The notes below the pieces were generated by a model. It was not told where the DNA came from, did not search any database, and worked only from the letters and a program-made list of their open reading frames with translations. A stretch of 19,130 nt of DNA, from assembly GCA_014859835.1 (NCBI GenBank), contig JACZKW010000039.1, forward strand, positions 1-19,130, written 5' to 3'. This document shows, one piece after another, positions 1 through 8,280 of this stretch. The position numbers and the translations under genes are program-made. Positions within the stretch are counted from its first letter, which is position 1. The number at the start of each line of letters is the position of its first letter. The DNA comes from UBA9653 sp014859835. Lineage in GTDB: Archaea > Thermoplasmatota > Thermoplasmata > UBA10834.

Positions 1-55
1 CTTCAGATGCCGCTGACAGGGCGGCAGAAGGGATGAATTAGAGGAGGCATTCAAA

Positions 56-697
56 ATGAGTAACGCAATGAACACGATTCTAGCATCAGGAAACACGCCG
101 CCATGGCTCCCGCGAGATGTCGCCGAGGGAAGGAGATACGCCTGGTGGGCACAGATAATGTTCCTGCTTGCCGGATTGATTTGGTTCATCATCGCAATCG
201 TGGATATCACACTATACGCAATAGATGGTGGAGCCGGAAAGCTCGCAGCGGGCATATTCGGCTTCTTCGCCCTCGTGATCTGTTTCATAGCATCGGTGTT
301 CCTCAAGAAGACCGTGCTCGACGCGATCGACCAGGGTAGGTTCCATGACGCGAAGAATGACACACTCGTATGGATATTGATCGGACTGTTCGGGTTCGCA
401 CTGCCGTCGATCCTGCTCATACTCACGTATGTCAAGCTGGGAGACGCACTCGCTGCCCAGGCACCGACAGGCTACCAGCCCTACGCTCCAGGGACAGTAC
501 AGGCGCAGGCTCCGGGACAGCCATACGTACCGCCACCCGTGCCACCTGCAGCACCCGCACAAGCACCGCCTAAGGGTGCGCAGCACCCGGCGGCACACGG
601 GCCACACACCCCGATGGTCAGGTGCAAGAACTGCAATGTCCAGTTCCCGACCTTCATGCACACCTGCCCGAACTGCGGGAAGCCGAAGGACGGATGA
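56..697 (+). CDS. Membrane protein with C-terminal zinc ribbon
   Basis: Protein of 213 residues with three predicted membrane segments (about residues 31-51, 62-83 and 104-127), a proline/alanine/glutamine-rich linker (about 139-183) and a C-terminal zinc ribbon made of C190-x2-C193 and C204-x2-C207. The start ATG is preceded by a strong Shine-Dalgarno GAGGAGG at 41-47, 8 nt upstream. The C-terminal ribbon on a disordered tail is a common archaeal layout for membrane proteins whose ribbon faces the cytoplasm. No catalytic motif is visible and I do not recognise a specific family, so the function is unknown. The gene is followed by the predicted promoter of the alaX gene and is probably transcribed separately. 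Short frames ending at 36 and 41 could be the tail of an upstream gene cut by the window edge. Confidence 0.85.
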   Translation: MSNAMNTILASGNTPPWLPRDVAEGRRYAWWAQIMFLLAGLIWFIIAIVDITLYAIDGGAGKLAAGIFGFFALVICFIASVFLKKTVLDAIDQGRFHDAKNDTLVWILIGLFGFALPSILLILTYVKLGDALAAQAPTGYQPYAPGTVQAQAPGQPYVPPPVPPAAPAQAPPKGAQHPAAHGPHTPMVRCKNCNVQFPTFMHTCPNCGKPKDG

Positions 698-724
698 ACA
701 GCAAACTATTTCCATCAGCCTATC

Positions 725-737
725 TTTTCATATTTTC
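725..737 (+). promoter_or_regulatory. Box A-like promoter of alaX
   Basis: A/T-rich TTTTCATATTTTC centred about 24 nt before the ATG at 755. This is the distance expected for a leaderless archaeal transcript and argues for the ATG at 755 over the in-frame GTG at 746, which would lie upstream of the predicted transcription start. Confidence 0.45.
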
Positions 738-754
738 ACGGAACAGTGTATACG

Positions 755-1468
755 ATGACGGAACTCCTCTACATGAATGATGTCGAGTCCAACTACATCC
801 GGGAATTCGATGCGAGGGTCGTCGAGCGCGGCTTCGATTATGTAGTCCTCGACAAGAGCGCATTCTATCCTCTCGGCGGCGGGCAACCGTCCGATACAGG
901 CCGTCTTGAATGGTCCGGTGGGAAGGCCGATGTGCGAGAGGTCACGAAGAAGGATGGCATTAGGCATCACCTCGTGCAGAACCCTGACCTGGTGCCAGAC
1001 GAGGTGAAGGGCGTGCTCGACTGGGATAAGCGATACGCACACATGAGGATGCACACGGCGCAGCATGTCGTGTCTGGTGTCGTGTACGATCTATGGACGG
1101 CGAGGACCGTAGGCAATCAGCTGTACCACGACCGCTCGAGGATAGATTTCGCCCCGATCAAGTTCACCGACGAGATGATATCGGAACTCGAGACGAAGAC
1201 GAACGAGATATTGTCCTCAGGGGCTTCCGTGGATATCGTCACCACGGACAGGGTCGAGTTGGAGAAGAATGTGGATTCCCAGCGGGCCAACCTGGACCTG
1301 CTACCCAAATCCGTTAGAGAGTTGCGGGTCGTCATCGTGAAGAATTTCGATATATGTCCGTGCGCGGGAACGCATGTGAGATCCCTCTCCGAGATAGGTA
1401 AGATCAAGGTTGTCAAGAAGGAGAACAAGGGTAAGGACAGGGAACGGATCACCTACGAACTGGTATGA
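755..1468 (+). CDS. alaX: Alanyl-tRNA editing protein AlaX
   Basis: A 237-residue free-standing editing domain related to the second half of alanyl-tRNA synthetase. The family hydrolyses Ser- or Gly-tRNA(Ala) in trans and so prevents mistranslation of alanine codons. Visible hallmarks: the glycine-rich stretch GGGQPSDTG (about 41-49), the zinc motif H100-x3-H104 (HTAQH), and the second metal motif C203-x3-H207 within CPCAGTH. An extra cysteine at 201 lies next to the metal site. Length fits the medium-size AlaX-M type, which has the glycine-rich motif but lacks the long C-terminal extension. The ATG at 755 gives the usual family N-terminus (MTELLYM) and matches the box A spacing; an in-frame GTG at 746 is the alternative. 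No Shine-Dalgarno is seen, consistent with a leaderless message. Confidence 0.93.
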   Translation: MTELLYMNDVESNYIREFDARVVERGFDYVVLDKSAFYPLGGGQPSDTGRLEWSGGKADVREVTKKDGIRHHLVQNPDLVPDEVKGVLDWDKRYAHMRMHTAQHVVSGVVYDLWTARTVGNQLYHDRSRIDFAPIKFTDEMISELETKTNEILSSGASVDIVTTDRVELEKNVDSQRANLDLLPKSVRELRVVIVKNFDICPCAGTHVRSLSEIGKIKVVKKENKGKDRERITYELV

Positions 1469-1558
1469 TGTATCCCCCCGGTCCAGCTCTAGATTTAGCG
1501 GCAATCCTTCTAAACACTTAAGTACGCGCCGCCCCGATATTCGCCAAGGGAGGCAGAA

Positions 1559-1807
1559 ATGGTAGAATCCGAGACTATGCGCGAGATATCAAAAGTGTCG
1601 ATTCGATTTAGTGCGGCCTTTGCAGTCATAAGCGTCGGTCTGATGTATGTATACATCGCGGTCACCGACGCCTCGCTATCGACCAAGGTGCTCTGGTCTT
1701 CGGCTCTCTCGATGGGAGTCGCGATAGCCTTCATGATAACTTGGACGATTGCCAGGGACGCGGTCCGTCAGCGCGAACGCGAGTTCAAGAGAACGCAAAA
1801 GCCTTGA
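1559..1807 (+). CDS. Small two-helix membrane protein, unknown function
   Basis: An 82-residue protein with two predicted membrane helices (about residues 15-34 and 44-66) and a strongly basic C-terminal tail (RDAVRQREREFKRTQKP) expected to face the cytoplasm. The ATG has a good Shine-Dalgarno, AGGGAGG at 1547-1553, with 5 nt spacing; a box A-like ACTTAAGTA lies at 1516-1523. Both support a real gene. It is convergent with the iron-sulfur subunit gene, with only 11 nt between stop codons. I recognise no family. Confidence 0.75.
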   Translation: MVESETMREISKVSIRFSAAFAVISVGLMYVYIAVTDASLSTKVLWSSALSMGVAIAFMITWTIARDAVRQREREFKRTQKP

Positions 1808-1812
1808 AACCC

Positions 1813-1827
1813 GAGAAATCATTTCTC
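1813..1827. terminator. Inverted repeat at convergent gene ends
   Basis: GAGAAAT-C-ATTTCTC, a perfect 7-bp inverted repeat with a 1-nt centre, spans the stop codon of the minus-strand gene and begins 6 nt after the stop of the plus-strand gene. It could mark a bidirectional 3' end, but the loop is tight and there is no long T run. Confidence 0.25.
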
Positions 1828-2973
1828 CGCTTCTTTGTCGTCGCGGATCTCCTTTTCATTCTCAGATGCATCGAGCAGCAGCTCCATCAGGTCAACCACA
1901 TCTATCCCGGGTACGGTCCTGAGCTGCGTCTCGCAGAACGGACAGCATGTGATTATCTTGGTCGCGCCAGTCGCTTTCGCCTCGGCTATCCTCTTAGATG
2001 CTAGATCTCTTGACAGCTTTGGAAACGCAGATTGGAGACCCGCACCCGCACCACAGCATCTGGACTCGTACCTGCTGTTGGGCATCTCGACCAGTTCCGC
2101 GACAGCCTTCACGATCTCCCTCGGCTCTTCGAACACTCCGCCCAATCGACCGAGGTGGCACGGGTCGTGGTATGTCATCTTCTCATGGGTTTTGTTCACC
2201 TTGAGCTTCCCGCTCTTGACGAGGTCGGAAATCTCCTGGGCGACGTGAACCACCTGTATCTTCGATCCCGCCTTCTCCAACGATTCCTTGAGGGTCGTGT
2301 AACACCCAGGACAGGCAGTGACTATCTTCTTGATCCCAAGCGCTTCGAACTTCTCGAGGTTCTTCTTCTCAAGATCCTCGAATGCATCCGTCTGTCCCAC
2401 CCGTCTCAAGGTGGAGCCGCAGCATGGTTCGTCCTGTCCCATAGTCGCGAACTGCACACCCGCTTTCTGGAGTAGCTTCGCACTCGCGACAAGACTCGGG
2501 ATCAGCGGTTTCATGACTGCTGAGGTGCACCCCGCGAAGAACAATGTATCCTGTTTGCCTGGAGCCGCTTTCGGTATGTTCAATCCTCGGGTCCATCTGT
2601 TCCTAGCGCTCCTCGGTTGGAACCATGGATTGCCGTAATTCTTGATGCTCGCGGCCAGGGATGCGTGCTCCTTCATCGGGGCGATCCCATGCGTCAGAAG
2701 GTATTCTCTGAACGCTCTCGTATGCTCCGTATTCTTGAGCGAACACCATCTGTCGCAGTTACCACAGAGCGTGCACTCGAACGCTGCCTCGACAACTGCA
2801 GGGGTTATCTCGAATCTTCCCTGGAGCAGGCCGAGCATCGTCCTGTTCCTTCCCTTCATGCACAATGTCTTGACTTTCAGGCTCTGATAGACCGGACAAC
2901 CGCGTTCGCAGAATCCACATGAGGTTCCGAAGCAGGTCTCCAGCTCGTCCTTGAACTCCTCTAGGCTGTTCAA
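1819..2973 (-). CDS. CCG-domain iron-sulfur oxidoreductase (GlcF/LutA/HdrD-like)
   Basis: A 384-residue electron-transfer subunit. The N-terminus carries two [4Fe-4S] motifs: C14-x4-C19-x2-C22-x3-C26-P and C67-x2-C70-x2-C73-x3-C77. Two CCG (cysteine-rich) domains follow, with CCG at 184-186 and 306-308 and accessory cysteines in CPGC (221-224) and CCPFC (343-347). This layout is that of GlcF, GlpC and HdrD, which take electrons from a flavin dehydrogenase. The start is a TTG: its TTGA overlaps the TGA stop of the upstream FAD subunit, and AGGAGAGG lies about 8 nt before it. The frame stays open upstream, but there it is only a shadow of the FAD gene. The overlap implies translational coupling and a two-subunit enzyme. 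The substrate is not known; D-lactate, glycolate or another 2-hydroxyacid is likely. Confidence 0.9.
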   Translation of the reverse strand: MNSLEEFKDELETCFGTSCGFCERGCPVYQSLKVKTLCMKGRNRTMLGLLQGRFEITPAVVEAAFECTLCGNCDRWCSLKNTEHTRAFREYLLTHGIAPMKEHASLAASIKNYGNPWFQPRSARNRWTRGLNIPKAAPGKQDTLFFAGCTSAVMKPLIPSLVASAKLLQKAGVQFATMGQDEPCCGSTLRRVGQTDAFEDLEKKNLEKFEALGIKKIVTACPGCYTTLKESLEKAGSKIQVVHVAQEISDLVKSGKLKVNKTHEKMTYHDPCHLGRLGGVFEEPREIVKAVAELVEMPNSRYESRCCGAGAGLQSAFPKLSRDLASKRIAEAKATGATKIITCCPFCETQLRTVPGIDVVDLMELLLDASENEKEIRDDKEAEK

Positions 2974-4415
2974 GGCGAATCGCCTCTCCTGAGGAATTTC
3001 TTGCCAGGGTTCATTATCCCCTTGGGGTCGAAGAGCTTCTTGATCTCCTTCATGTATCTCAGCGAAGCCCCGTGCTCGAGCTCCAGGTACGGCGCCTTCT
3101 GGTACGTGTCGCTCATGAAGGTGCTCATCGTACCCTCGAAGGCTATCGCCATCTTGCTGAGCTCGTCGTGATAATCCCTGAACCGCTTGACCTCTTCCAC
3201 GCTCCTGTAATCCACGAACACGGCGCACGAGAGTGAGAAGCCGATGCTGTTCGGATGCTCGAGGTAAGCGTTCATCCCGAGTATCTCCAGCTTGTGCTTC
3301 TCTGCAGTCTGGATGAATTTGTGATAGAATTCCTCAAGCCGCCCGACCGGGACTCCTGGATCGGCAGCGCCGAACTTCTTCTTGGTCTGGGCGTCGGGCC
3401 ACTTCTGCTTGAACGGTTCGAACTCGAGCGTGTATTTCGAAGCCCACCAGCTCTCGACCAGCTCCCGCTCCTCGACCAGCTGCGCTTCGAACTCCTTGGA
3501 TAATTCGATAGCCTGCTCTCTCTGGAAGTCGACGACCTTCTTGTCACCTGCGAATGAGATCGCGAGAAGTGCTTCCGCCCATGCAGGTATGGTCGGGTCC
3601 TTGCCGAACTTCTGTTTGTATGAATGGGTATAGAACTTGAGTCTGTGCTTGCAGTTGATGTGCGCCGCCTCGATGCACAGTCCTGCTTTCAGTAGACGGC
3701 TGAGATAATCCACGGCAGCGCCGAGTCGCGGGAAGACGAGCATGTCTACGCGTCTCGTCTCTGGTATCGGTTCGAGTTTCAGCGTCGCCTCGGTCACGAC
3801 GCCCAGCGTGCCTTCGCTTCCAGCAAGGAGGTGCATGAGTTTGTATCCCGAAGAAGTGAAATGTGCCTTCCGATGGCCCAACTCCAGAACCTCTCCCGTG
3901 CCAGTGACCATCTCCGCGCTCAACAGGCAATTCAGTATCTTGCCGTATCTGACCCCAAAAGTGGAATCATTGTCACAAGCGATCGCGGAGCCGACCGTGC
4001 TCACCCATTTCGATTCAGGTTGGTGCGGCAGCCAGAGGTCGTATGGGTGAACTGCATCGTTGACTTCCTGCAGCGTCGCGCCCGCCTGGACCCTTATAGT
4101 CTGATTCTTCGAATCCACCTCGACGACCGAGTTCATCGTGGTCGTGTCCATGTAGATTCCACCGTAGATCGGGACTGCTCCTCCGAGCATGCCTGTGAGT
4201 CCGCCACCCGCAGTTACGGGGATATCGTGATCGAAAGCTATCTTGATCGTCCTCTGGACATCGCGAGTGGTCCTGGGAAGGACCACGACATCTGGAGGGT
4301 TGAATTCGGTCGGAGTCCTCGGGCTCCAGTCTGTCCCATACACGAAGAGTTCCGCTGGGTCTGTGAGGACCTTCTCCTTGCCCACTGCTCCTATGAGTTC
4401 GTCGATGTAGGACAT
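2970..4415 (-). CDS. FAD-linked 2-hydroxyacid dehydrogenase (GlcD/D-lactate dehydrogenase family)
   Basis: A 481-residue flavoprotein. The N-terminal FAD-binding (PCMH-type) domain spans about residues 38-217, with the pyrophosphate-binding segment TAGGGLTG near 68-75 and GSEGTLGVVTEATL near 200. The C-terminal FAD-oxidase domain ends with the typical FDPKGIMNPGKKF. The family oxidises D-lactate, glycolate or related 2-hydroxyacids and passes electrons to an iron-sulfur partner. That partner is the downstream gene, whose TTG start overlaps this stop codon. The ATG at 4415 has no Shine-Dalgarno but has an A/T-rich box about 30 nt upstream, suggesting a nearly leaderless message. The exact substrate cannot be read from the sequence. 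Confidence 0.9.
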   Translation of the reverse strand: MSYIDELIGAVGKEKVLTDPAELFVYGTDWSPRTPTEFNPPDVVVLPRTTRDVQRTIKIAFDHDIPVTAGGGLTGMLGGAVPIYGGIYMDTTTMNSVVEVDSKNQTIRVQAGATLQEVNDAVHPYDLWLPHQPESKWVSTVGSAIACDNDSTFGVRYGKILNCLLSAEMVTGTGEVLELGHRKAHFTSSGYKLMHLLAGSEGTLGVVTEATLKLEPIPETRRVDMLVFPRLGAAVDYLSRLLKAGLCIEAAHINCKHRLKFYTHSYKQKFGKDPTIPAWAEALLAISFAGDKKVVDFQREQAIELSKEFEAQLVEERELVESWWASKYTLEFEPFKQKWPDAQTKKKFGAADPGVPVGRLEEFYHKFIQTAEKHKLEILGMNAYLEHPNSIGFSLSCAVFVDYRSVEEVKRFRDYHDELSKMAIAFEGTMSTFMSDTYQKAPYLELEHGASLRYMKEIKKLFDPKGIMNPGKKFLRRGDSP

Positions 4416-4439
4416 CTTATTCTGTGGTTAGCGAAATCG

Positions 4440-4467
4440 AAATACAAAAGCTTGATTGTTCCACAAT
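4440..4467 (-). promoter_or_regulatory. Predicted promoter and small inverted repeat upstream of the GlcD-type gene
   Basis: On the minus strand CTTTTGTATTT (4450-4440) lies about 30 nt before the ATG at 4415 and is a box A candidate. Just upstream of it is ATTGT-TCC-ACAAT (4455-4467), a perfect 5-bp inverted repeat with a 3-nt centre, placed where a regulator could compete with TBP/TFB. Confidence 0.35.
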
Positions 4468-4502
4468 AATGTACATTGCAGACGAGTCGTGCAGGCGCAG
4501 GT

Positions 4503-5165
4503 CTATGGCTCTTCGTAGTCTGGTGACTCGTGCTCCTTCTCGGCCATCTTCCTAACGATTCGAATCGCCCTCTTCTCTTGATACTTCTGCCAGGCCCCGC
4601 GGTACGCCCATCCAGCATCCATCTCGATCACCCAGTACCAGATCATTCCTGGCATTAGGCCAGCCCACCACCACATGTATGGTTGGCCATCAGAGTCATC
4701 GACATCACGGTAGAAGCTGAATGTGTAGAACCGACCTCTGTTGCCCAACACCCTCCAGTTGCCATACCCAAACCCGAATGGGAATGCTATTCCCAAGAAT
4801 GCCATGAGCGGTGAGAGCAGGCCTATGTACAGACCGAAACCGACTGCGACCGAGGATGTCTCGCTGTTGACGATGGTCGCGATGCCGGTCGTGAAATATA
4901 TCATCGCGATTCCCCCGATCTGGGTGGCTGAAGCTATTGGCGATATGAAATTGAATATCGTCGCCATCAAGACGATTATCGCTCCCAGAGGCAGGATGCG
5001 ATCGAGCGATAGGCCCAGGTGACCCGCGCCCGTGATGAGGTCGAAGAGCGAATATCGCTCGGAGCCGTTCCTGATGATCCATGGCAGGAACAGGGACACT
5101 GCTCCGATGCACCCTCCTATGATTGTGTGCAGATTGACAACAGTGATGTGTTGTGTATCTTCCAT
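4503..5165 (-). CDS. Five-helix membrane protein, unknown function
   Basis: A 220-residue integral membrane protein with predicted helices at about 13-32, 59-76, 82-100, 106-130 and 163-182, and a charged cytoplasm-type tail (about 190-220). The segment before the last helix is rich in glycine and aromatic residues. I recognise no family. The ATG at 5165 is chosen because an A/T-rich AGGATATTTG (5200-5191) sits about 31 nt upstream and translation from it begins just before the first helix; the frame remains open to 5258, giving a less plausible longer N-terminus. It is divergent from the HD-domain gene. Confidence 0.7.
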   Translation of the reverse strand: MEDTQHITVVNLHTIIGGCIGAVSLFLPWIIRNGSERYSLFDLITGAGHLGLSLDRILPLGAIIVLMATIFNFISPIASATQIGGIAMIYFTTGIATIVNSETSSVAVGFGLYIGLLSPLMAFLGIAFPFGFGYGNWRVLGNRGRFYTFSFYRDVDDSDGQPYMWWWAGLMPGMIWYWVIEMDAGWAYRGAWQKYQEKRAIRIVRKMAEKEHESPDYEEP

Positions 5166-5305
5166 CCGAGCCTGTACTACGCTGTCTGGGCAAATATCCT
5201 TTGTTTGCACGGCATGCATATGCTCATAAATCAATGGTTTCAACGAAGCGAAGTTCAATTATCCCAGTTCGCAATCACTGTACCATCATAGGGAGCGGTG
5301 CTAAG

Positions 5306-6205
5306 ATGTCTGGCAAGATACTTGAGAACGGTTTGCTGTATGGACTCGAAATGCCGTCTTCATACACCACTCTTGAGGATGAATCAGTGAAGACTCTCAA
5401 GGAGGTGCTCGCGGACTACCCGAAGGCATCCAGGTTATTCGACATGCTCCAGACAGATTCCGAGGTCAAGACACTGTTCAACTTAGCTAATTTCATAGCA
5501 GTGCGCAAACTCGGCTACAATGACCATGGTCCCATCCATGCGAAGATCGTCGCTGCCAATGGCATGCGTCTTGTGAGATTAGTTCTCGACAGCGGTGGGA
5601 AGGTCGAGCTGGATTCCATCAGCGGTCTAGGGATGACCGAGGACGATGCTCATCTCATAGTGCTCGCTGGTTGCATGTTGCACGACACGGGCAATGCAGT
5701 TCACAGGATAGAGCATGAGATGTTCAGCGTCATGTACGGCAAGAGCATACTCGATAGGCTCTTGCCGGAGATATATCCTGACATATCCGAGAGGACCGCG
5801 ATTATCGAGCAGGTGCTTCATACGCTGTATGCTCATGATGTTGGTGAGAACGCCCTCACGATAGAAGCAGCCATCGTGGTCATCGCCGACGGGTGTGACA
5901 TCACGAAGGGCAGAGGTAGATTGGCATATGATCTCGGCAAACACGATATACACTCAATCTCCGCACTCTCCATCGAATCCGTGGACATTTCAAAGGGCAA
6001 GGATAAGCTGATCGAGATAAACGTGAAGATGTCAAACTCAGCCGGCATATACCAGCTCCAGGAGACCCTCGGAAAGAAGGTCGCGGAGAGCCCGTTGAAG
6101 AACCATATCGAGATAGTCGCGGAACTGGTCCCGTCAAAGTTGAAACCGGATTTCAAGGTGTTCGACAGGATCGTCTTCTCGGATGGCAAGTACAAGAACG
6201 CTTAG
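5306..6205 (+). CDS. HD-domain metal-dependent phosphohydrolase
   Basis: A 299-residue protein with an HD-superfamily core: H74/H78 in NDHGPIHAK, the H126-D127 doublet in AGCMLHDTGN, H137 in RIEHEMF, and a late aspartate in ADGCDIT (195-198). These form the metal site of phosphohydrolases acting on nucleotides or cyclic nucleotides. About 70 residues precede the core and a C-terminal domain of about 80 residues follows it. The substrate is unknown. The ATG at 5306 follows GGGAG at 5291-5295 with roughly 10 nt spacing; the frame is open upstream but lies in the divergent promoter region. The stop overlaps by 3 nt the stop of the convergent transporter gene. Confidence 0.85.
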   Translation: MSGKILENGLLYGLEMPSSYTTLEDESVKTLKEVLADYPKASRLFDMLQTDSEVKTLFNLANFIAVRKLGYNDHGPIHAKIVAANGMRLVRLVLDSGGKVELDSISGLGMTEDDAHLIVLAGCMLHDTGNAVHRIEHEMFSVMYGKSILDRLLPEIYPDISERTAIIEQVLHTLYAHDVGENALTIEAAIVVIADGCDITKGRGRLAYDLGKHDIHSISALSIESVDISKGKDKLIEINVKMSNSAGIYQLQETLGKKVAESPLKNHIEIVAELVPSKLKPDFKVFDRIVFSDGKYKNA

Positions 6206-7059
6206 AGGGAGAAGAGCGGGACAGCTGCGAGCAACATGGCTAGAGCGGCATATTGCTTGATGTTCAACTGTTCCTTGAGTCTGAACTTGGCGACTGCTAT
6301 GGTCAGAACCGGATAGAGGTTTGTTATCGGTGAGACTATAGACACGTTGCCGTGTGCGAATGCCAGATAGAGTGTTATCCCTCCGGCCGCGAGGAACAGC
6401 ATGGATATCTCCAGTATCTTCAGATTGGCTTTTGGCATCTCGAACTTGCCTTTGGTCGTGACGAGCCAATAGATGGTCCACATCACGGGGCATACGACTG
6501 CGTAGACGCCTATGAAGTTCGTATCTCCCATCTCGTTTATCGCGCCTTTGGCGACCATCGCTGATGTTCCCCAGAAGAACAGGGAAGCCACCGCGAGCAG
6601 AATTCCGAGTAGTTCGAGCTTCTTGTTGCCATTGCCATTCCTCGGCGCATATGTGAAAATCAGCATCGCGCTTACGACCAACACGACCCCTGCGCCTTCT
6701 CCTATGCTCATGTCCTCTCCGAGGAATATGAGCGCGAGGAAGACAGTCCACGGAGCATACGCCCCTGCAATCGTCCCGAGGATGCTGACCTTTCCATGCT
6801 TCAGCGCTTCATAGTATGTGATATATGCAGCGCCCGAGAGCGCGGCTGCGGTGATAGCCTGCACCCATATCCAGCTATCATATGCCCCTTTCTCATGGAA
6901 CAGCAACCAGTAGACCGCCCACATCGCGAATATATTGATGCTGAATAGGAGCAGATAGTTGGCCGACGATATCTGTGTCCTGGTCTCCTTGACGAACACT
7001 TGTCCTAGACCATAGAGGAGTATCGTCGCGATCGAGAAGGGCAGCCAAAGTAGCTCCAT
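6202..7059 (-). CDS. EamA-family (DMT superfamily) transporter
   Basis: A 285-residue, very hydrophobic protein with about ten predicted membrane helices arranged as two EamA halves (about 8-140 and 150-283), the normal size for this family. EamA proteins of the drug/metabolite transporter superfamily usually export small metabolites or amino acids; the substrate cannot be inferred here. The conserved-looking segment ITYYEALKHGKVS in the first half and ITLYLAFAHGNVSIVSPI in the second half are the matching positions of the internal duplication. The ATG at 7059 starts right before the first helix. A palindrome-like AGAAAT-AC-ATTTCT at 7084-7097 overlaps the predicted promoter, and repeat copy A lies immediately upstream. 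Confidence 0.88.
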   Translation of the reverse strand: MELLWLPFSIATILLYGLGQVFVKETRTQISSANYLLLFSINIFAMWAVYWLLFHEKGAYDSWIWVQAITAAALSGAAYITYYEALKHGKVSILGTIAGAYAPWTVFLALIFLGEDMSIGEGAGVVLVVSAMLIFTYAPRNGNGNKKLELLGILLAVASLFFWGTSAMVAKGAINEMGDTNFIGVYAVVCPVMWTIYWLVTTKGKFEMPKANLKILEISMLFLAAGGITLYLAFAHGNVSIVSPITNLYPVLTIAVAKFRLKEQLNIKQYAALAMLLAAVPLFSL

Positions 7060-7083
7060 CAGGGTGCGGGATATCCATTGACT

Positions 7084-7097
7084 AGAAATACATTTCT
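7084..7097 (-). promoter_or_regulatory. Inverted repeat over predicted promoter of the EamA gene
   Basis: AGAAAT-AC-ATTTCT, 6-bp arms with a 2-nt centre, begins 25 nt upstream of the ATG at 7059. On the minus strand it contains TGTATTTCTA, a box A candidate, so a protein bound here would block transcription. Confidence 0.3.
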
Positions 7098-7207
7098 GGG
7101 GGACTTTCGTTTGAAGCCCGAAATCTACTGGAAATCAAAAGACTGGGAGCTATAATCTTCAAATCTGATAGTGAGTTCTCGATGAGAGGTGTCTTTACTG
7201 GTAGAGA
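7098..7207 (+). repeat. Dispersed intergenic repeat, copy A
   Basis: Diverged copy of the family also seen at 7951, 10161, 13304 and 14442. Shared landmarks: AAGCCCGAAATCTACTGG (7114-7131), GCTATAATCTTCAAA (7149-7163) and, 43 nt after the start of CTTCAAA, GGTAGAGAAT (7200). Its left arm is TTTGAAGC instead of GATTATAGC; this still pairs with the right-hand side, through GC and CTTCAAA, with a bulge. The right edge lies about 40 nt after the GNAT stop codon (minus-strand reading) and the left edge abuts the EamA promoter. Confidence 0.65.
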
Positions 7208-7245
7208 ATGGGTCGAATCCGAGGAATTCCATCAGCCGCCAATTT

Positions 7246-7872
7246 TCACTTTGGAGCCCCAGCAGGCTTTCGTATCATAATCCAATATTCTGATGAGGTC
7301 ACTGGCTCAACGTGCGAGACGACGCATCTGAAACCGAGTCGTTCGTAGAAGGGGATACTGCGAATCGAAAATGTCTCCAAATAGCAGTCGGCATCAGCAC
7401 GGTCCGCCTCGTTCAAAGTAGGCTCCAGCAACCTCCTTCCAAGTCCCCTTCCCTGAGCGCGAGGTGATACCCCTAGAATCGATAGGTACCAGGTGTCGTT
7501 ATCCACAATCTGCTCTGCGCGAGGCGACATAAAACCGATAATCCTATGATAATCCACAAGTCCTTTCTCTCTGAGTATTGATTCCAAGAATCTGTGCTTC
7601 TCTTCCTTGGATTTCGATAGAAGCTCCTGAGGCCTCGGTTTGATCCAGATTGCAGCGCCCCCGTCATCGTCCGGCAAGATTGTGCAGCAGCCAAATCTCA
7701 CGCCTTCCTTGATCGAAAAATCAAAGTAGGCCTGTAGGACTTCGCGCCGCTGGATGTGATCGTTTGAGAAGTCCGTTGTAATAGCATCATAGAAAGGATC
7801 GTTCTCCAAAGCTTCTACCAAGCTCATGCAATTGGCAGATACATGACTGTACTCATCCGAAGGGACCGTCAT
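7246..7872 (-). CDS. GNAT-family N-acetyltransferase
   Basis: A 208-residue (from the ATG at 7872) acyl-CoA-dependent N-acetyltransferase. The family core is clear near the C-terminus: strand and loop LSILGVSPRAQGRGLG (the Q-x-x-G-x-G acetyl-CoA pyrophosphate loop) followed by YLETFSIRSIPFYERLGF, the usual motif B. The first ~70 residues are less typical and would form the acceptor-binding part. The acceptor is unknown (amino acid, antibiotic, toxin or protein N-terminus are all possible). A TTG at 7884 in the same frame is an alternative start; neither has a Shine-Dalgarno. The gene stands alone between repeat copies A and B, like a one-gene cassette. Confidence 0.85.
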   Translation of the reverse strand: MTVPSDEYSHVSANCMSLVEALENDPFYDAITTDFSNDHIQRREVLQAYFDFSIKEGVRFGCCTILPDDDGGAAIWIKPRPQELLSKSKEEKHRFLESILREKGLVDYHRIIGFMSPRAEQIVDNDTWYLSILGVSPRAQGRGLGRRLLEPTLNEADRADADCYLETFSIRSIPFYERLGFRCVVSHVEPVTSSEYWIMIRKPAGAPK

Positions 7873-7950
7873 ACGCTGTATCAAACACTCATAGAAATGC
7901 CTCTAGATAATTGGAGCGGTCGCAGAGATCACAATCCGTATAGCATATCG

Positions 7951-8060
7951 GGGACAACATGGATTTTAGCCTGGAATTTACCCCTAATTAAAACTGCCAG
8001 CTATAATCTTCAAATCCGAAGAAGCTTGGGCAATATCATTGGCTCTTTGATGGTAGATAA
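7951..8060 (+). repeat. Dispersed intergenic repeat, copy B
   Basis: Copy with left arm GATTTTAGC (7962-7970) and right arm GCTATAATC (8000-8008), which pair with one mismatch. The interval between the arms contains AATTTACCCC followed by TAATTAAAACTGC, identical in copies B, C and D. CTTCAAA follows and GGTAGATAAT (8052) closes the unit at the same spacing as in copy A. It lies upstream of the GNAT gene on the minus strand. Confidence 0.8.
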
Positions 8061-8280
8061 TGCGGAAAGAGTGAACTGTAGGAGATTAATGCTATGATGA
8101 ATGAGCCCGCGCTACACGATGCCTATTTGCTTCAGAAATAGACGCGCTACCTGCAACATATCGCCGCTTAGACAAACAAGGTATGGCTTCGAATGATGTA
8201 TGAGCAGATATGTACGTTCGACACACACTGACACGCATCACAATTAACTAGCCGAGAGCCCATCTTGGAGACCAGGGAAT
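8061..8280. other. Intergenic region without recognisable gene
   Basis: Together with copy B this forms a gene-free stretch of about 450 nt between the GNAT and protease genes. Apart from very short frames (for example a 15-codon frame beginning at 8095) I see no gene, tRNA or further repeat. Confidence 0.5.

Noticed and set aside
1..41. Tail of an upstream gene at the window edge.
   Set aside because: Two frames end here (at 36 and 41) with only 11-12 codons visible, too short to choose or support.
2974..3228. N-terminal extension of the iron-sulfur subunit to an upstream ATG at 3228.
   Set aside because: It overlaps the FAD subunit in another frame, has arginine-rich shadow composition, and the TTG at 2973 has a Shine-Dalgarno.
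7208..7232. GGGTCGAATCCGAGG resembles a tRNA T-arm or an att fragment of a tRNA gene.
   Set aside because: The loop lacks the TTC of a T loop, the flanking bases do not form a 5-bp stem, and no acceptor, D or anticodon arm is found nearby.
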